DNA of 64,000 bases from Paracoccaceae bacterium (GCA_026710155.1 JAPORQ010000071.1:1-64000); one strand, 5' to 3'; shown: positions 9,229 to 18,335, numbered from the stretch's first letter. The notes: generated by a model from the sequence alone, not told the origin. Numbers and translations are program-made.

Positions 9229-10346
9229 GCAACCATCTTTGCTCCTTGGGAAAGACTGGCCAATTTGGCATACGCTATCTGGGGATCAACCGCTCCAAAA
9301 CCTGCGAAGGTTCCAAACCCGCAATCTGATCCCGCCATAAGTCTTTCCTTGGGAACGAACTCAAGAAACCTTTCCAAACGTTGCTTCACGACTTCCGGAT
9401 GTTCGACGAAGTTTGTCGTGGAATCGATGACACCTGGTATCAGGACCTTGTCACCCGGTATCTGCTCAAACCTTTCCCTGAAAATCACCCATTCATGGGC
9501 ATGTCTGGGATTGGAAGTTTCAAACAGCAGGTATTTGGCATTTATTTTAATCAAGGTGGAGAATACCTTTTCCATGCCAATGTCACAGGTATGGGGGCCT
9601 TCATAATTGCCCCAGCAAATATGAACTCTTACCCTGTCCTGATCAATTCCATCCAGGGCTTCATTGAGTACTTTGACATTCTGCCTAGCTATCTCGACGA
9701 ATTCGTCATCGGTCAGATCGGCAAACAACATGTGCCTTGACAAGGCCAGGTCCGGACAATCCAGCTGGAGGATCAGCCCATTATCGACAATGGTCCTGTA
9801 TTCCTCCTTCATGACCCGGCCGAGCTCATGCAGATATTCTTCCCTTGAGGGATAATAGTTGTTTGGCAAAAACAAACTGATCACGCCCGGTGAGGCGGCA
9901 TTCATGAAACCACCTCTTGCTCCTGCCTCCCTGATGCCAAGATTGAGGTTGTTGATATCTTTCAGCAACTCCTCCTGTCCCCTGGATTCAACTTTCCCGA
10001 CACAACACGGGCGAGAATACTTTGGTGTTCCGCCTTCGGAAGCGAGTCGCTCAAGGAATGAAGGATATTCAAGCAGGTCAGCTGGAGGTTGTCTGGGGGC
10101 ATCACCTGCAAAACCAGAATACCGGTCCTTGACATAAGTGGCATAGGAAATCTTTGAGGTTTCACCATCCGAAACAAAATCAATGCCGGCATCAACCTGT
10201 TTCCTTACTGTCTCCAGAGTTGCCTTTTGCATGACATCATCAAATTTCACCTGATCATAATCTTCACCCCTTTCCCGGGCGAAAAGAAAATCCACTACTT
10301 CCCTGCTTCTCGGCAGGCTGCCAACATGGGTGGTCAAAATTGTCAT
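9225..10346 (-). CDS. Short MetE-like zinc methyltransferase
   Basis: About 373 residues equivalent to the C-terminal catalytic half of cobalamin-independent methionine synthase (MetE). All four zinc-ligand positions are recognisable: His and Cys in VHICWGNYEG, Glu in LLFETSNPR and Cys in AGSDCGFGTF. The N-terminal TTHVGSLPRS motif is typical of this stand-alone family. MetE moves a methyl group from a folate to homocysteine. Short homologues in catabolic clusters may act on other methyl donors or thiols, which is inference here. Frame extends to TTG 10373, overlapping the previous gene; I prefer ATG 10346 because the domain starts right after it. Confidence 0.82.
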   Translation of the reverse strand: MTILTTHVGSLPRSREVVDFLFARERGEDYDQVKFDDVMQKATLETVRKQVDAGIDFVSDGETSKISYATYVKDRYSGFAGDAPRQPPADLLEYPSFLERLASEGGTPKYSRPCCVGKVESRGQEELLKDINNLNLGIREAGARGGFMNAASPGVISLFLPNNYYPSREEYLHELGRVMKEEYRTIVDNGLILQLDCPDLALSRHMLFADLTDDEFVEIARQNVKVLNEALDGIDQDRVRVHICWGNYEGPHTCDIGMEKVFSTLIKINAKYLLFETSNPRHAHEWVIFRERFEQIPGDKVLIPGVIDSTTNFVEHPEVVKQRLERFLEFVPKERLMAGSDCGFGTFAGFGAVDPQIAYAKLASLSQGAKMVA

Positions 10347-10369
10347 TTTCTGCGTTTGGCCAACATCAA

Positions 10370-11353
10370 TCAAGTTTCAGGTGGAAATTTCCAGGTTGGT
10401 CCCGCCGGATCATCCGTTCCTGTTACCCGGAATAAACCCGCCTCACCGGATACGGCAGATTCAATCTTTCTTTTACCACCCTTTGGAAGAAGGGATACAT
10501 CACCAGGAGCCAATATTTGCTCGCTATCTTCCCACCTGATTTTCCAGTGGCCTTCGGTTGCCATCAATACTTCACTGTGATCTGTTGAATAGGTTTTCCC
10601 TTCTGTATTGTGGGAAAGAAAACTGACCTCAAAACCGGGTTTGTCCACCAGCATTCCCCCACTCGAAATCACATCGGCAGCTGTTCCGTTGGAAAGGGCA
10701 ACCATATCCCATTTTCTGGCAACATAATTGGGCACGACCTGTTCAGGTGTGGGTTCAACAAATTGCTTGAGTTCTTCCCCGGTTAGCAGGGGCATGGGTT
10801 TTATCCCATCTGGAAGGGACTCACCCTTCTTTGAATCATACAACTTGCCTGTTTCGGCAAGCATCAAGCCATGATCCCTAGCCTCTTCGATGACCTGGGG
10901 AGCCCAAATCACCCCTCCTCCAGCATCATCTCCCCCCAGAATGGCCAAGAGCATGCCATATTGCTGGCCGATATTTTCAAAACCACGGAAAATTCCGGTC
11001 GGAATATTGATAATATCTCCCTGCTCAAGTGTTACTTCACCTGCGGTACCACTACGCCCCCAAAAAAACCTCCAACGGCCTTTCAGGGCAATGAATACCT
11101 CTGCTGTACGGTGCGAGTGTAGGGAATTGCGACATTTGGGAGGTTGGCCAGCGGCACCAATGTTGAATCCCGGTGTATCAACAATATGCACATGCTGGTC
11201 CGGACTCTCGGACACACCACCGCCAATGAGGGTAAAGTTTTCCTTCAGGTCGGAACCCGGTGTGTGGGTATCTATAAAGGCTGTCCGGCAGGGAATGAAT
11301 TCCCCATGCCTGACAGTTTTCATTGATTGTGATTCAGAATAATGATTCTTCAT
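10370..11353 (-). CDS. Bicupin domain protein
   Basis: A protein of about 327 residues with two cupin domains. The first has NSLHSHRTAEVFIALKG and later GDIINIPTGIFRGFEN (metal-binding His and Glu positions visible). The second has TYSTDHSEVLMATEGHW and GDVSLLPKGGKRKIES. Bicupins of this type resemble gentisate or hydroxynaphthoate dioxygenases or sugar isomerases; the reaction cannot be assigned. I chose ATG 11353 because GAGGGAG lies 8-10 bases upstream. That Shine-Dalgarno is inside the 3' end of the previous gene, which overlaps by 20 bp. A longer reading to 11452 is in frame but lacks domain support. Confidence 0.78.
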   Translation of the reverse strand: MKNHYSESQSMKTVRHGEFIPCRTAFIDTHTPGSDLKENFTLIGGGVSESPDQHVHIVDTPGFNIGAAGQPPKCRNSLHSHRTAEVFIALKGRWRFFWGRSGTAGEVTLEQGDIINIPTGIFRGFENIGQQYGMLLAILGGDDAGGGVIWAPQVIEEARDHGLMLAETGKLYDSKKGESLPDGIKPMPLLTGEELKQFVEPTPEQVVPNYVARKWDMVALSNGTAADVISSGGMLVDKPGFEVSFLSHNTEGKTYSTDHSEVLMATEGHWKIRWEDSEQILAPGDVSLLPKGGKRKIESAVSGEAGLFRVTGTDDPAGPTWKFPPET

Positions 11354-12353
11354 CGTCGTCATCTCCCTCATCATCATCATCGAACATGTATGAAAAGGTG
11401 ACTTCGTCATCCCTGTTGATTTGTTTCCAAATGGAAACATGGTCAATGACAATAAACTCTCTCAAAATCCCCGATGTGCCAAACTCTGCATGAGATATGC
11501 CCATTAGATCAACGAACTGGCCACTCGGCGCACCGAACAGGCCATATCCGCAATGCGGCCCCCTGAGCCTCCACCTGACAGAAGACCTGGGAGGTTTCCC
11601 TTCTTCTATTTGACCGATCCGATGGTCAATGACAAGTTCGGAATCCGGAAAGGAAGCCCGCAACGAAATCCAGAATTTCTCGGCCTCGTCAACACCGTGG
11701 ACCGTACGCCCTTCCCCCAATTCCAAATGACAGGCGCGATCATACCTTTTGGCAACTGCAGCAACCTCGCCATTGGCAATGTTCTTCAAATGTTGTTCGT
11801 AGATCAGACCCGGTTCCACCTCATTGCCTCGACCAAGGTAGGGACCCTTGACTTCTACACCGAGCGGATCCGTTGGATCATCCAGCGGATCCAGATAATG
11901 CTCATCCCGATCATAGGGCAATCCCATCTGTTTGTACATTGCACCCTGGTCACGTACCAGCCACTCGTCATTTATGACCCAGCCGAACTCCGGGTGCCTG
12001 ACGGCATGGCAGTCGGCTATGACCCGGTAGATGACTTCCTTGTTGGAAGGGTAGCCATATCTTCCATCACCACTGTGTGTGGCCTTGGATAGTATACGGT
12101 GTGAAGAAAACCAGCTGTTTTCTCCCGTCTGGGCCCAGATTACATCTTCGCCCAACAATACCCGGTCAGGAAATTCGGCCAGGGTTTCCGTGGTGGCCTT
12201 GATGACATTGTCATTTCCTTTTACAACGCCATCAGCCGACCTCACCATCGTATCCTTATGATAGTAGTCCTTGATTTTGTTGATGCCTCTTTCCTCCCAT
12301 ATTTCATAGGTTATCCCCAGTATGAACTCTGGAAATGAGCTGTATTTTGTCAT
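11334..12353 (-). CDS. SnoaL/NTF2-like protein, two tandem domains
   Basis: A 339-residue protein that looks like two NTF2-like (SnoaL-type) cone folds in tandem: residues about 10-150 and about 180-315. Typical pieces are DYYHKDTMVRSADGVVKG in the first and ERTV-like VHGVDEAEKFWISLRASFPD in the second. SnoaL-like proteins are small cyclases, isomerases or dehydratases of catabolic and polyketide pathways. The C-terminus ends in a very acidic tail, FDDDDEGDDDDEESLF. Its codons also supply the ribosome binding site and start of the following cupin gene. The start overlaps the LacI-gene stop as TAATG. Substrate unknown. Confidence 0.72.
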   Translation of the reverse strand: MTKYSSFPEFILGITYEIWEERGINKIKDYYHKDTMVRSADGVVKGNDNVIKATTETLAEFPDRVLLGEDVIWAQTGENSWFSSHRILSKATHSGDGRYGYPSNKEVIYRVIADCHAVRHPEFGWVINDEWLVRDQGAMYKQMGLPYDRDEHYLDPLDDPTDPLGVEVKGPYLGRGNEVEPGLIYEQHLKNIANGEVAAVAKRYDRACHLELGEGRTVHGVDEAEKFWISLRASFPDSELVIDHRIGQIEEGKPPRSSVRWRLRGPHCGYGLFGAPSGQFVDLMGISHAEFGTSGILREFIVIDHVSIWKQINRDDEVTFSYMFDDDDEGDDDDEESLF

Positions 12354-13372
12354 TATTTTCCCTTTAATCTGTTAGTCGTGGTTCCACGAACAATTAGTTT
12401 TCCTTCCAATTGAATCTGCTTAGGTTCGGTTAAATCATTATGGATCAAATTCATCAATCCGTTTATGGTCGATTGAATCATCTTGTTTATCGGTTGTCTT
12501 ACTGTAGTGAGATTATATGCAGGCCAAGACGACAGTGGAACATCATCAAAACCAACGATGGAAACATCTTCAGGAATTCTCAAACCCAACTCATACCTGA
12601 TGGAATCCATCACGGCAAAGCACATATGGTCATTGCCAACGAAAATTGCATCCGGCAAACCGGATTTTTTCGAAAATAATTTCCTTGTGGCTTCAATTGC
12701 CTTCTCCCGATTGTACATCCCATCCATGATATCGTAGGGTTCCAAACCGAATTTTTCCAGAGCACATGTAAATCCAGCCGCTCTTTCCCTACCTGTGGAT
12801 GTTTCACTCCAACCGGAAATGTGGGCCAGTTTCCGATGTCCCGTTGCCAACAAATACTCCGTTGCCTTCTTGGCACCAAGAAAGTTATTCGAGGTAACAG
12901 ATGAAAGTGATGGATTGTCCTGCCGCCGATTGAACAACATGATGGGAATATTTTGTGTCCTGCATCTTTTGGCTAAACTGTGAGAAAGGGAAACCGAAGC
13001 GGCAATAATTCCATCAACCTGATAATCAATCAACTCATCCACAACCTTCTGGCCTTCCTTTTCGGATTCATTCGAAGCCAGGAACACCAGTATGTGGTAA
13101 CCCTTTTCCTTGAGGGCCCTGGAAAGTTTTTCCAAGGCATCAGGATAGAACTGGTTATCAAGGTAGCCCACAACGAGTGCGATGATACGAGATCTACCGG
13201 TAATAAGCGAACGGGCTAGGATATTCGGTCTGTAATCCAACTCATCGGCAGCCTTGCGAACCTTGTTGGCCATTCCCACGGAAACCGAAGCTCCCTCGGT
13301 AAAGGTTCTGCTTACAGCCGATTGGCTGACTCCGGCTTTCCTGGCCACATCTAGTGAAGTTACCTTGCCCAT
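12353..13372 (-). CDS. LacI-family transcriptional regulator
   Basis: A 339-residue LacI/GalR repressor. The N-terminal helix-turn-helix reads TSLDVARKAGVSQSAVSRTF, followed by the hinge-helix segment KVRKAADELDYRPN and a periplasmic-binding-protein-like sensor domain with IVGFDDVPLSSWPAYNLTTV near the end. I chose ATG 13372 because AGGATTG precedes it at suitable spacing and the helix-turn-helix follows at once; the frame extends to 13417. It sits in the middle of the catabolic block and probably controls it in response to a sugar-like or acid effector. A palindrome with central CG at 20727-20742, ahead of the ABC genes, is a candidate operator. Confidence 0.93.
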   Translation of the reverse strand: MGKVTSLDVARKAGVSQSAVSRTFTEGASVSVGMANKVRKAADELDYRPNILARSLITGRSRIIALVVGYLDNQFYPDALEKLSRALKEKGYHILVFLASNESEKEGQKVVDELIDYQVDGIIAASVSLSHSLAKRCRTQNIPIMLFNRRQDNPSLSSVTSNNFLGAKKATEYLLATGHRKLAHISGWSETSTGRERAAGFTCALEKFGLEPYDIMDGMYNREKAIEATRKLFSKKSGLPDAIFVGNDHMCFAVMDSIRYELGLRIPEDVSIVGFDDVPLSSWPAYNLTTVRQPINKMIQSTINGLMNLIHNDLTEPKQIQLEGKLIVRGTTTNRLKGK

Positions 13373-13401
13373 CAATTCAATCCTATTGCGGAATCCAGGA
13401 T

Positions 13402-14169
13402 TTACCCCGCTGTCCACCCTCCATCAATAACTATGTTGGTTCCGGTGACAAGGGAAGAGGCATCTGAAGCCAGAAAAACCACTGCACCCATGATATCTTC
13501 CGGCTCACCCAAGCGTCCCAATTTGATTTTTGATTTTATCCATTCAACCTTGTCAGGGTCATTCAAGGTATCCCTGGTCAACTCGGTCTTGATGAAAGTC
13601 GGACAAATCGTGTTGATCCGGATGTTCTTTTCTCCCCATTCCATGGCCATGGCCTTGGTCATTCCCTCAATGGCGTGCTTGGAGGCACAATAAACCGTAC
13701 GATCAAGACCACCCACCAAACCCATCTGACTCGAAATTTGAATAATTGAACCGCCTCCCAACTGCTCCATTCCCCTGGCCGCTTCAACGGCAACAAAATA
13801 GGCTCCTCTGGCATTGATATCCATGACCATGTCGTAATCAGTTTCCCCGACCTCCAATGAGGCTGCATGGCGGGCCATGCCGGCCGAGTTGACCAGAATA
13901 TCGAATGGTCCGAACTCCTGCAGGAAATTCCTTATTTCCTGTACACTGGAGACATCCAGCTTATACCCGGCAGCCTTGAAACCGCTTTCATTCATTTCAT
14001 CTACTACCTCGGCTATGCGGACACTATTCCTGGAAGCAATCATGACTTCTGCACCGGCCTCGGCCAAGGCCGTGGAACAAGCCAATCCAATGCCCTGACC
14101 GCCTCCGATTACAAGAGCCTTGCGCCCCTCCAACCGAAACGAGGGGGTTTTTGGAATTTCGATAATCAT
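13402..14169 (-). CDS. Short-chain dehydrogenase/reductase (SDR)
   Basis: About 255 residues of a classical SDR. The Rossmann motif is ALVIGGGQGIGLACS, the NAG motif is VNSAGMARHA and the catalytic Ser, Tyr and Lys are in ISSQMG and VYCASKHA. The C-terminus VTGTNIVIDGGWTAG is typical of 3-oxoacyl-reductase-like and polyol dehydrogenases. Lack of a basic residue after the glycine motif and the later ASRN make cofactor choice uncertain. I use ATG 14169, with GGGAGA upstream, rather than the in-frame 14223. It lies 29 bp upstream of the LacI gene and next to another dehydrogenase, suggesting sequential oxidation of an alcohol in the pathway. Confidence 0.9.
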   Translation of the reverse strand: MIIEIPKTPSFRLEGRKALVIGGGQGIGLACSTALAEAGAEVMIASRNSVRIAEVVDEMNESGFKAAGYKLDVSSVQEIRNFLQEFGPFDILVNSAGMARHAASLEVGETDYDMVMDINARGAYFVAVEAARGMEQLGGGSIIQISSQMGLVGGLDRTVYCASKHAIEGMTKAMAMEWGEKNIRINTICPTFIKTELTRDTLNDPDKVEWIKSKIKLGRLGEPEDIMGAVVFLASDASSLVTGTNIVIDGGWTAG

Positions 14170-14188
14170 TGAGGCTTCTCCCACTCTT

Positions 14189-15505
14189 CTATACCTGTGA
14201 AGGCGGTTTTCCATAAGGAACATTCAAGCCGCCATATCTACGCAACCTGATATTGGCCTGTTCGGCATGTCCGACAAATCCCTCCAGTATGCAAAGCCTT
14301 GAGCAATACTCTCCCACAAAGGTTGCGGCCTCGTCACTGGTTATCTTCTGGTAACTGTGGGTTTTCAGGAATTTACCGACCCAAAGACCACCAGTATACC
14401 TTCCTGCGCCCTTTGTGGGTAGTGTATGATTGGTTCCAATCACCTTGTCACCGTTAGCAACATTGGTTCTGGGCCCCAAAAACAAGGCTCCATAGGAAGT
14501 CATATGTTCCAAAAACCAATCATCCCGGTCGGTCATGACCTGCACGTGTTCGGAGGCTATTTGATTGGCAACCTCAAGCATTTCCTCATAGGTGTCACAA
14601 AGGTAAACCTGACCATAATCATGCCAACTTGGAGCTGCCAGGTTGGCGGTTGGCAGGATTTCCAACAAGCGGTCTATCTCCCCAAGGGTCCCGTCGGCAA
14701 GCTTGCGACTGTTGGTAACCAGAACCGCTGGTGAATTGATGCCGTGTTCGGCCTGACCCAGCAAGTCAGTGGCACAGATTTCTGCATCAACCGTATCATC
14801 GGCTATAACCATTGTTTCAGTTGGACCAGCAAACAAATCAATCCCGACAGGACCAAAAATCTGACGCTTGGCTTCAGCAACAAAGGCATTTCCGGGACCA
14901 ACCACCATGTCGACACTGGAAACAGTTTCGGTACCATAAGCCAACATTCCAATGGCCTGGGCACCACCGACAATGTAGATTTCGTGTGCACCTCCAAAAT
15001 GGATGGCCGCGATAACGGCCGGAATGAATTCACCATTGTAAGGTGGGGTTGTTGCCACTATGCGCGGGACTCCCGCAACCGAGGCTGTAACCACCGACAT
15101 ATGGGCCGAAGCAACCATCGGGTATTTACCACCCGGGACATAGCACCCGACCGATTGCACCGGAATGTTCTTGTGTCCAAGGATCACTCCCGGAATTGGT
15201 TCGACCTCAATATTCTTCAAGGCATCCTTTTGGGCCTTGGCAAATTCCCGTATCTGGGATTGGGCAAATTTTATGTCATGTATCACCTGATCGGATAGTT
15301 GATTGATGCAATCCCGGATTTGCTCCTCGGAGAGTCGAAAGGAAGCAGGGGAAAATCTATCCAGTTTTTCCGAATATTCCCTGACTGCACTGTCACCTCG
15401 CATTTTTATGCCATTGAGAACATCCGATACGATCTCTCTGGTTTTCTGCTCATCCTGATTTTTTTGTTCCTCGGCAATGCCATCCTTCAATATTTCTATG
15501 CTCAA
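14189..15505 (-). CDS. Histidinol dehydrogenase-family protein
   Basis: A 438-residue HisD-superfamily NAD-dependent dehydrogenase. Seen are SVGCYVPGGKYPMVAS, VGPGNAFVAEAKRQIFG, the zinc-site segment DLLGQAEHGINSPA, the Glu-His pair in ASEHVQVMT and the C-terminal THSYQKITSDEAA. Real HisD oxidises histidinol to histidine, but this gene is not with other his genes. HisD homologues in catabolic operons oxidise other primary alcohols, for example HpsN in dihydroxypropanesulfonate breakdown. I therefore call it HisD-like, with an unknown alcohol as substrate. The start overlaps the upstream SnoaL-like gene as ATGA. Confidence 0.85.
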   Translation of the reverse strand: MSIEILKDGIAEEQKNQDEQKTREIVSDVLNGIKMRGDSAVREYSEKLDRFSPASFRLSEEQIRDCINQLSDQVIHDIKFAQSQIREFAKAQKDALKNIEVEPIPGVILGHKNIPVQSVGCYVPGGKYPMVASAHMSVVTASVAGVPRIVATTPPYNGEFIPAVIAAIHFGGAHEIYIVGGAQAIGMLAYGTETVSSVDMVVGPGNAFVAEAKRQIFGPVGIDLFAGPTETMVIADDTVDAEICATDLLGQAEHGINSPAVLVTNSRKLADGTLGEIDRLLEILPTANLAAPSWHDYGQVYLCDTYEEMLEVANQIASEHVQVMTDRDDWFLEHMTSYGALFLGPRTNVANGDKVIGTNHTLPTKGAGRYTGGLWVGKFLKTHSYQKITSDEAATFVGEYCSRLCILEGFVGHAEQANIRLRRYGGLNVPYGKPPSQV

Positions 15506-16047
15506 TCCAATTCTCCTCCTGTTTTTGGTCTTGAGGGTATTTTAGTACCATTGTCAAATCCCTCCCAACCTTCTCCTTTGAATATATCCACACCCAGCTG
15601 TTTGAGGACAGACGGGAAATCAACCATGACCCAATTGTCGACAATTTTTTTGTTCTCGACCTTCCAGAAATCCATGTATCTGATTTCCACCTTTTTTCCA
15701 GTTGGTTTGACACCCATGAATTCACCCGAATGTAGTGCTTCTTGACGCCCGAAGGCTGCTCCCCATTCGCCCATGAACAATCGGGCCTCGTCAATGCAGA
15801 CCTTCTCCGAAAAAGCTGCCTGAAATGGTTTTTGCCAATTCTGCTGAAATTCACGCAACCCATTCTTGATGCCACAGCCATAATTTCCCATCCATCGGAA
15901 GCCATCGGCAAAATACTCTCCAATATCTTCAATGCGATGATCATTCAATCCATCAACCATCTGTTCTATGACCATCCTGGTCTCATCGGTCCTGGACAAG
16001 TCCGCACCCTTCGTCATGACAGCCTGTTCCGGTCGTTTACCTGACAA
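15502..16047 (-). CDS. SnoaL-like (NTF2 fold) protein
   Basis: A 181-residue single-domain SnoaL-like protein with MVDGLNDHRIEDIGEYFADGFRWMG near the start and VEIRYMDFWKVENKKIVDNW, the strand pair that closes the cone fold. Related proteins are ester cyclases or isomerases. The start appears to be TTG 16047 because GGAGGG lies about 5 bases upstream; ATG 16017 is the alternative. It is the second SnoaL-like gene in this block. Its product is likely to act on the same pathway, but no catalytic assignment is possible. It lies 42 bp after the ABC permease gene. Confidence 0.75.
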   Translation of the reverse strand: MSGKRPEQAVMTKGADLSRTDETRMVIEQMVDGLNDHRIEDIGEYFADGFRWMGNYGCGIKNGLREFQQNWQKPFQAAFSEKVCIDEARLFMGEWGAAFGRQEALHSGEFMGVKPTGKKVEIRYMDFWKVENKKIVDNWVMVDFPSVLKQLGVDIFKGEGWEGFDNGTKIPSRPKTGGELD

Positions 16048-16089
16048 GACACCCTCCCCCGTTCATTCGCGTGCAACCATGATGACCTG

Positions 16090-17247
16090 CTATCCCTTGA
16101 CCGCCCCGGCTGTCAATCCGCTGACTATCTGTCTTTGGAAAACCATGACCAGTAAAAAGAGCGGGGCCGTGATCGATACGGCTGCTGCCACAGCCTCAAC
16201 CTGATCAGTGGTTGTCGTCTCACGGTTGAAATATCCGGCGATTGCCGGAACCATGGTCTGGTTCTGGGCATCAAGCAAAAGGGAGGTGACCAGAAAGTCG
16301 TTGTAAGCCAGAAGGAAACTGAACAGCCCGGTGGTGATGACACCAGGCCACATGATGGGCATGATGACCCAACGGAAGGCCTGAAAATGCGTGCAACCGT
16401 CAACCCGGGCCGATTCATCGAGTTCCTTTGGTATGTTCTGAAAGAAGGACCGCAACATCCAAATTGTGAAGGGCTGGTTTATCGCTACCAATACCATGAT
16501 GACAGCCAGCGGCTGTCCGTAAAAGGTGGGTGCGTGTTCCCCTAGTATGGGGCGTAGATATTCAGCGGAATTGACAAAGACGGGAAGATAACCCGATACC
16601 AGAACCGAGTGGGGAAGTGCCCTGAAAATTAGTGCACCAATCAAAATCCAAAAGGCGATGTCAAATCCTGATCGAGCCAGACCATAGCCTGCCAGCGTAC
16701 CGATGGAGAGTGAAATCGTTACGACCCCCAGGGTGACGATTATGGAATTGATGAAATTCCGGTAGAATTCATTTTCGGCCCAAACGGCCAGATAATGCTC
16801 CGTGGTGAAGCCGATGATTGGGGTTCCCAGAAAACCTGTCAAGCCGTTGACAAAGGCCAGGATGGGTGGGAATAAAACACCGAAAACCACAACCACAACC
16901 AAGGCAACCAACAAGGCCGCCAGCAACCAGCCAACAACGATGAGATTGAAGGGAGAACACTTGCTGACCCACTTGGGTAGATGATAAATTGTGAATCGGT
17001 AGATGAAGTAAATGGCCGACAGGCCGATAAGGATGTCAAAGACCGACAGGCCCTTGCCACTTTCGCGGGTTGAAGGGCCGAATATGACACTTAGCGGGTT
17101 GGAAGCAAAGGAATCCAGAGGCTCCTTGAAACTCATCACGGCAATCCAGAATATGGGAAAGGCTGCGATTACACACCAAAAGGCAACAAAACCCAACGTT
17201 ATTGCCTTGAGGCCAATTGGCATCCGAAGGGCTTTGGGTACCGACAT
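16090..17247 (-). CDS. Carbohydrate ABC permease, MalG type, extended
   Basis: About 385 residues of an inner-membrane permease. The C-terminal half is a normal MalG/UgpE-type core with the ATPase-docking EAA segment ELDESARVDGCTHFQAFRW and then MPIMWPGV. It is about 100 residues longer than usual family members (about 280). The extra part, roughly residues 60-140, adds two or three hydrophobic helices (FDILIGLSAIYFIYRF and a long Leu/Val stretch ALLVALVVVVVFGVLF) before the normal periplasmic segment. The TAATG overlap with the preceding permease supports the start at 17247. It forms the importer with the next three genes. Confidence 0.88.
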   Translation of the reverse strand: MSVPKALRMPIGLKAITLGFVAFWCVIAAFPIFWIAVMSFKEPLDSFASNPLSVIFGPSTRESGKGLSVFDILIGLSAIYFIYRFTIYHLPKWVSKCSPFNLIVVGWLLAALLVALVVVVVFGVLFPPILAFVNGLTGFLGTPIIGFTTEHYLAVWAENEFYRNFINSIIVTLGVVTISLSIGTLAGYGLARSGFDIAFWILIGALIFRALPHSVLVSGYLPVFVNSAEYLRPILGEHAPTFYGQPLAVIMVLVAINQPFTIWMLRSFFQNIPKELDESARVDGCTHFQAFRWVIMPIMWPGVITTGLFSFLLAYNDFLVTSLLLDAQNQTMVPAIAGYFNRETTTTDQVEAVAAAVSITAPLFLLVMVFQRQIVSGLTAGAVKG

Positions 17248-18272
17248 TACAGAACCCTTGCCCGATGGTCGTTCCATGTCTTTCGCAGGAGTGGGATCAA
17301 AATAATGACGATACCGATCATGGTCAACATGGAACTGGCGGAAGCCCTCGATATGGACCTGTTGCCAGATTCATCCGGTACCAGAAAGTCATAGGTCAAC
17401 CATTGCAGGGAAATGACATGGGCCTGTGATGAAAATCCGACAATTTCCTCAAATACCCTGTAGCTGTCCATCAAATGGATCAGTGATACAAAAATGATGA
17501 GGGGCATGAGGTGGGGTATAACAACATAACGCAATCTTTCAAAACGGCTTGCCCCATCAATTATGGCACTTTCCAGGGTGTCGTTATTGACTGTTTGCAA
17601 TCCCGCGTAAAACACCACGAAGGCAAAGGGTGCTACATGCCAGACTCGATAAAACAGCATCATCAATTCTATGGTCCATGCCTGGGCAAACATGGCAATG
17701 TCCATCTGCAGCCACCATTCCAGCAGTACTGTCAAAATTCCATCACCGATAAAAAGCCATCTGATCGAGAGGGCACCGATTACCGGGGTAATGATGAAAG
17801 GGAGTAATGATACAAAAATCACCTGCCCCCTGATGGATTTGGCAAGGTTGTTGACCGCAACCGCAATGACCAATCCCAGGCCAATTACCAAAGGCAGTGA
17901 AATCAGTGTGAACGTCAGTGTAAATCTCAGGGCTTTCCAAAAATCGATTGCCATCAGGGCAGACCAGTTTAATTGCTTTACCGCTTCCCAGGCCTGATCT
18001 GGTCTAAGAATGTTGCGATAGCTTTCCCACCCAACGAAAATCGTTTTTTCCAGAACTCTGCCGTCTTCACCCAGAACGGGCCGGGTTTCTGATTCGGTTA
18101 TACAGGTCTGGGTACCAAAACCAGGGGTGCAGGTTTCAATTTCAACGGTTTCAAAAATGGATTGGGTATTTTGGAAACTTTGTAAAAATACATTGACTAG
18201 TGGAACCGCAATAAAAATCAGCATAAGCAACAGTGATGGACCTGCAAAAGCTGCAAAAACCTTGAACTTCAC
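17247..18272 (-). CDS. Carbohydrate ABC permease, MalF/UgpA type
   Basis: A 341-residue permease with an N-terminal helix (PSLLLMLIFIAVPLVNVFLQ), a periplasmic segment of about 70 residues that contains two Cys (ETCTPGFGTQTC), and a six-helix core ending in the EAA-like ESAIIDGASRFERLRYVVIP. It pairs with the MalG-type permease. The start is GTG at 18272 with AAGGAA upstream. A hairpin at 18301-18324 lies between this gene and the binding-protein gene. Confidence 0.9.
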   Translation of the reverse strand: MKFKVFAAFAGPSLLLMLIFIAVPLVNVFLQSFQNTQSIFETVEIETCTPGFGTQTCITESETRPVLGEDGRVLEKTIFVGWESYRNILRPDQAWEAVKQLNWSALMAIDFWKALRFTLTFTLISLPLVIGLGLVIAVAVNNLAKSIRGQVIFVSLLPFIITPVIGALSIRWLFIGDGILTVLLEWWLQMDIAMFAQAWTIELMMLFYRVWHVAPFAFVVFYAGLQTVNNDTLESAIIDGASRFERLRYVVIPHLMPLIIFVSLIHLMDSYRVFEEIVGFSSQAHVISLQWLTYDFLVPDESGNRSISRASASSMLTMIGIVIILIPLLRKTWNDHRARVL

Positions 18273-18300
18273 CCAAAGGATTCCTTGTTTTCATGAATAT

Positions 18301-18324
18301 CCGAGGGTGGAGAACCACCCCCGG
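18301..18324 (-). other. Intercistronic hairpin after the binding-protein gene
   Basis: CCGaGGGTGG and CCACCCcCGG form a stem around a four-base AGAA loop, with one A/C mismatch. It lies 11 bp after the solute-binding-protein stop and before the permease start, on the minus-strand transcript, without a U-tract. In malE-malF type operons such hairpins stabilise the upstream mRNA so that more binding protein than permease is made. That role is inferred. Confidence 0.6.
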
Positions 18325-18335
18325 AAATGTTCTGG

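Noticed and set aside
14189..15505. Calling the HisD-family gene true hisD of histidine synthesis
   Set aside because: No other his gene is nearby and it is coupled to catabolic genes; a HisD-like dehydrogenase of another alcohol is more likely.
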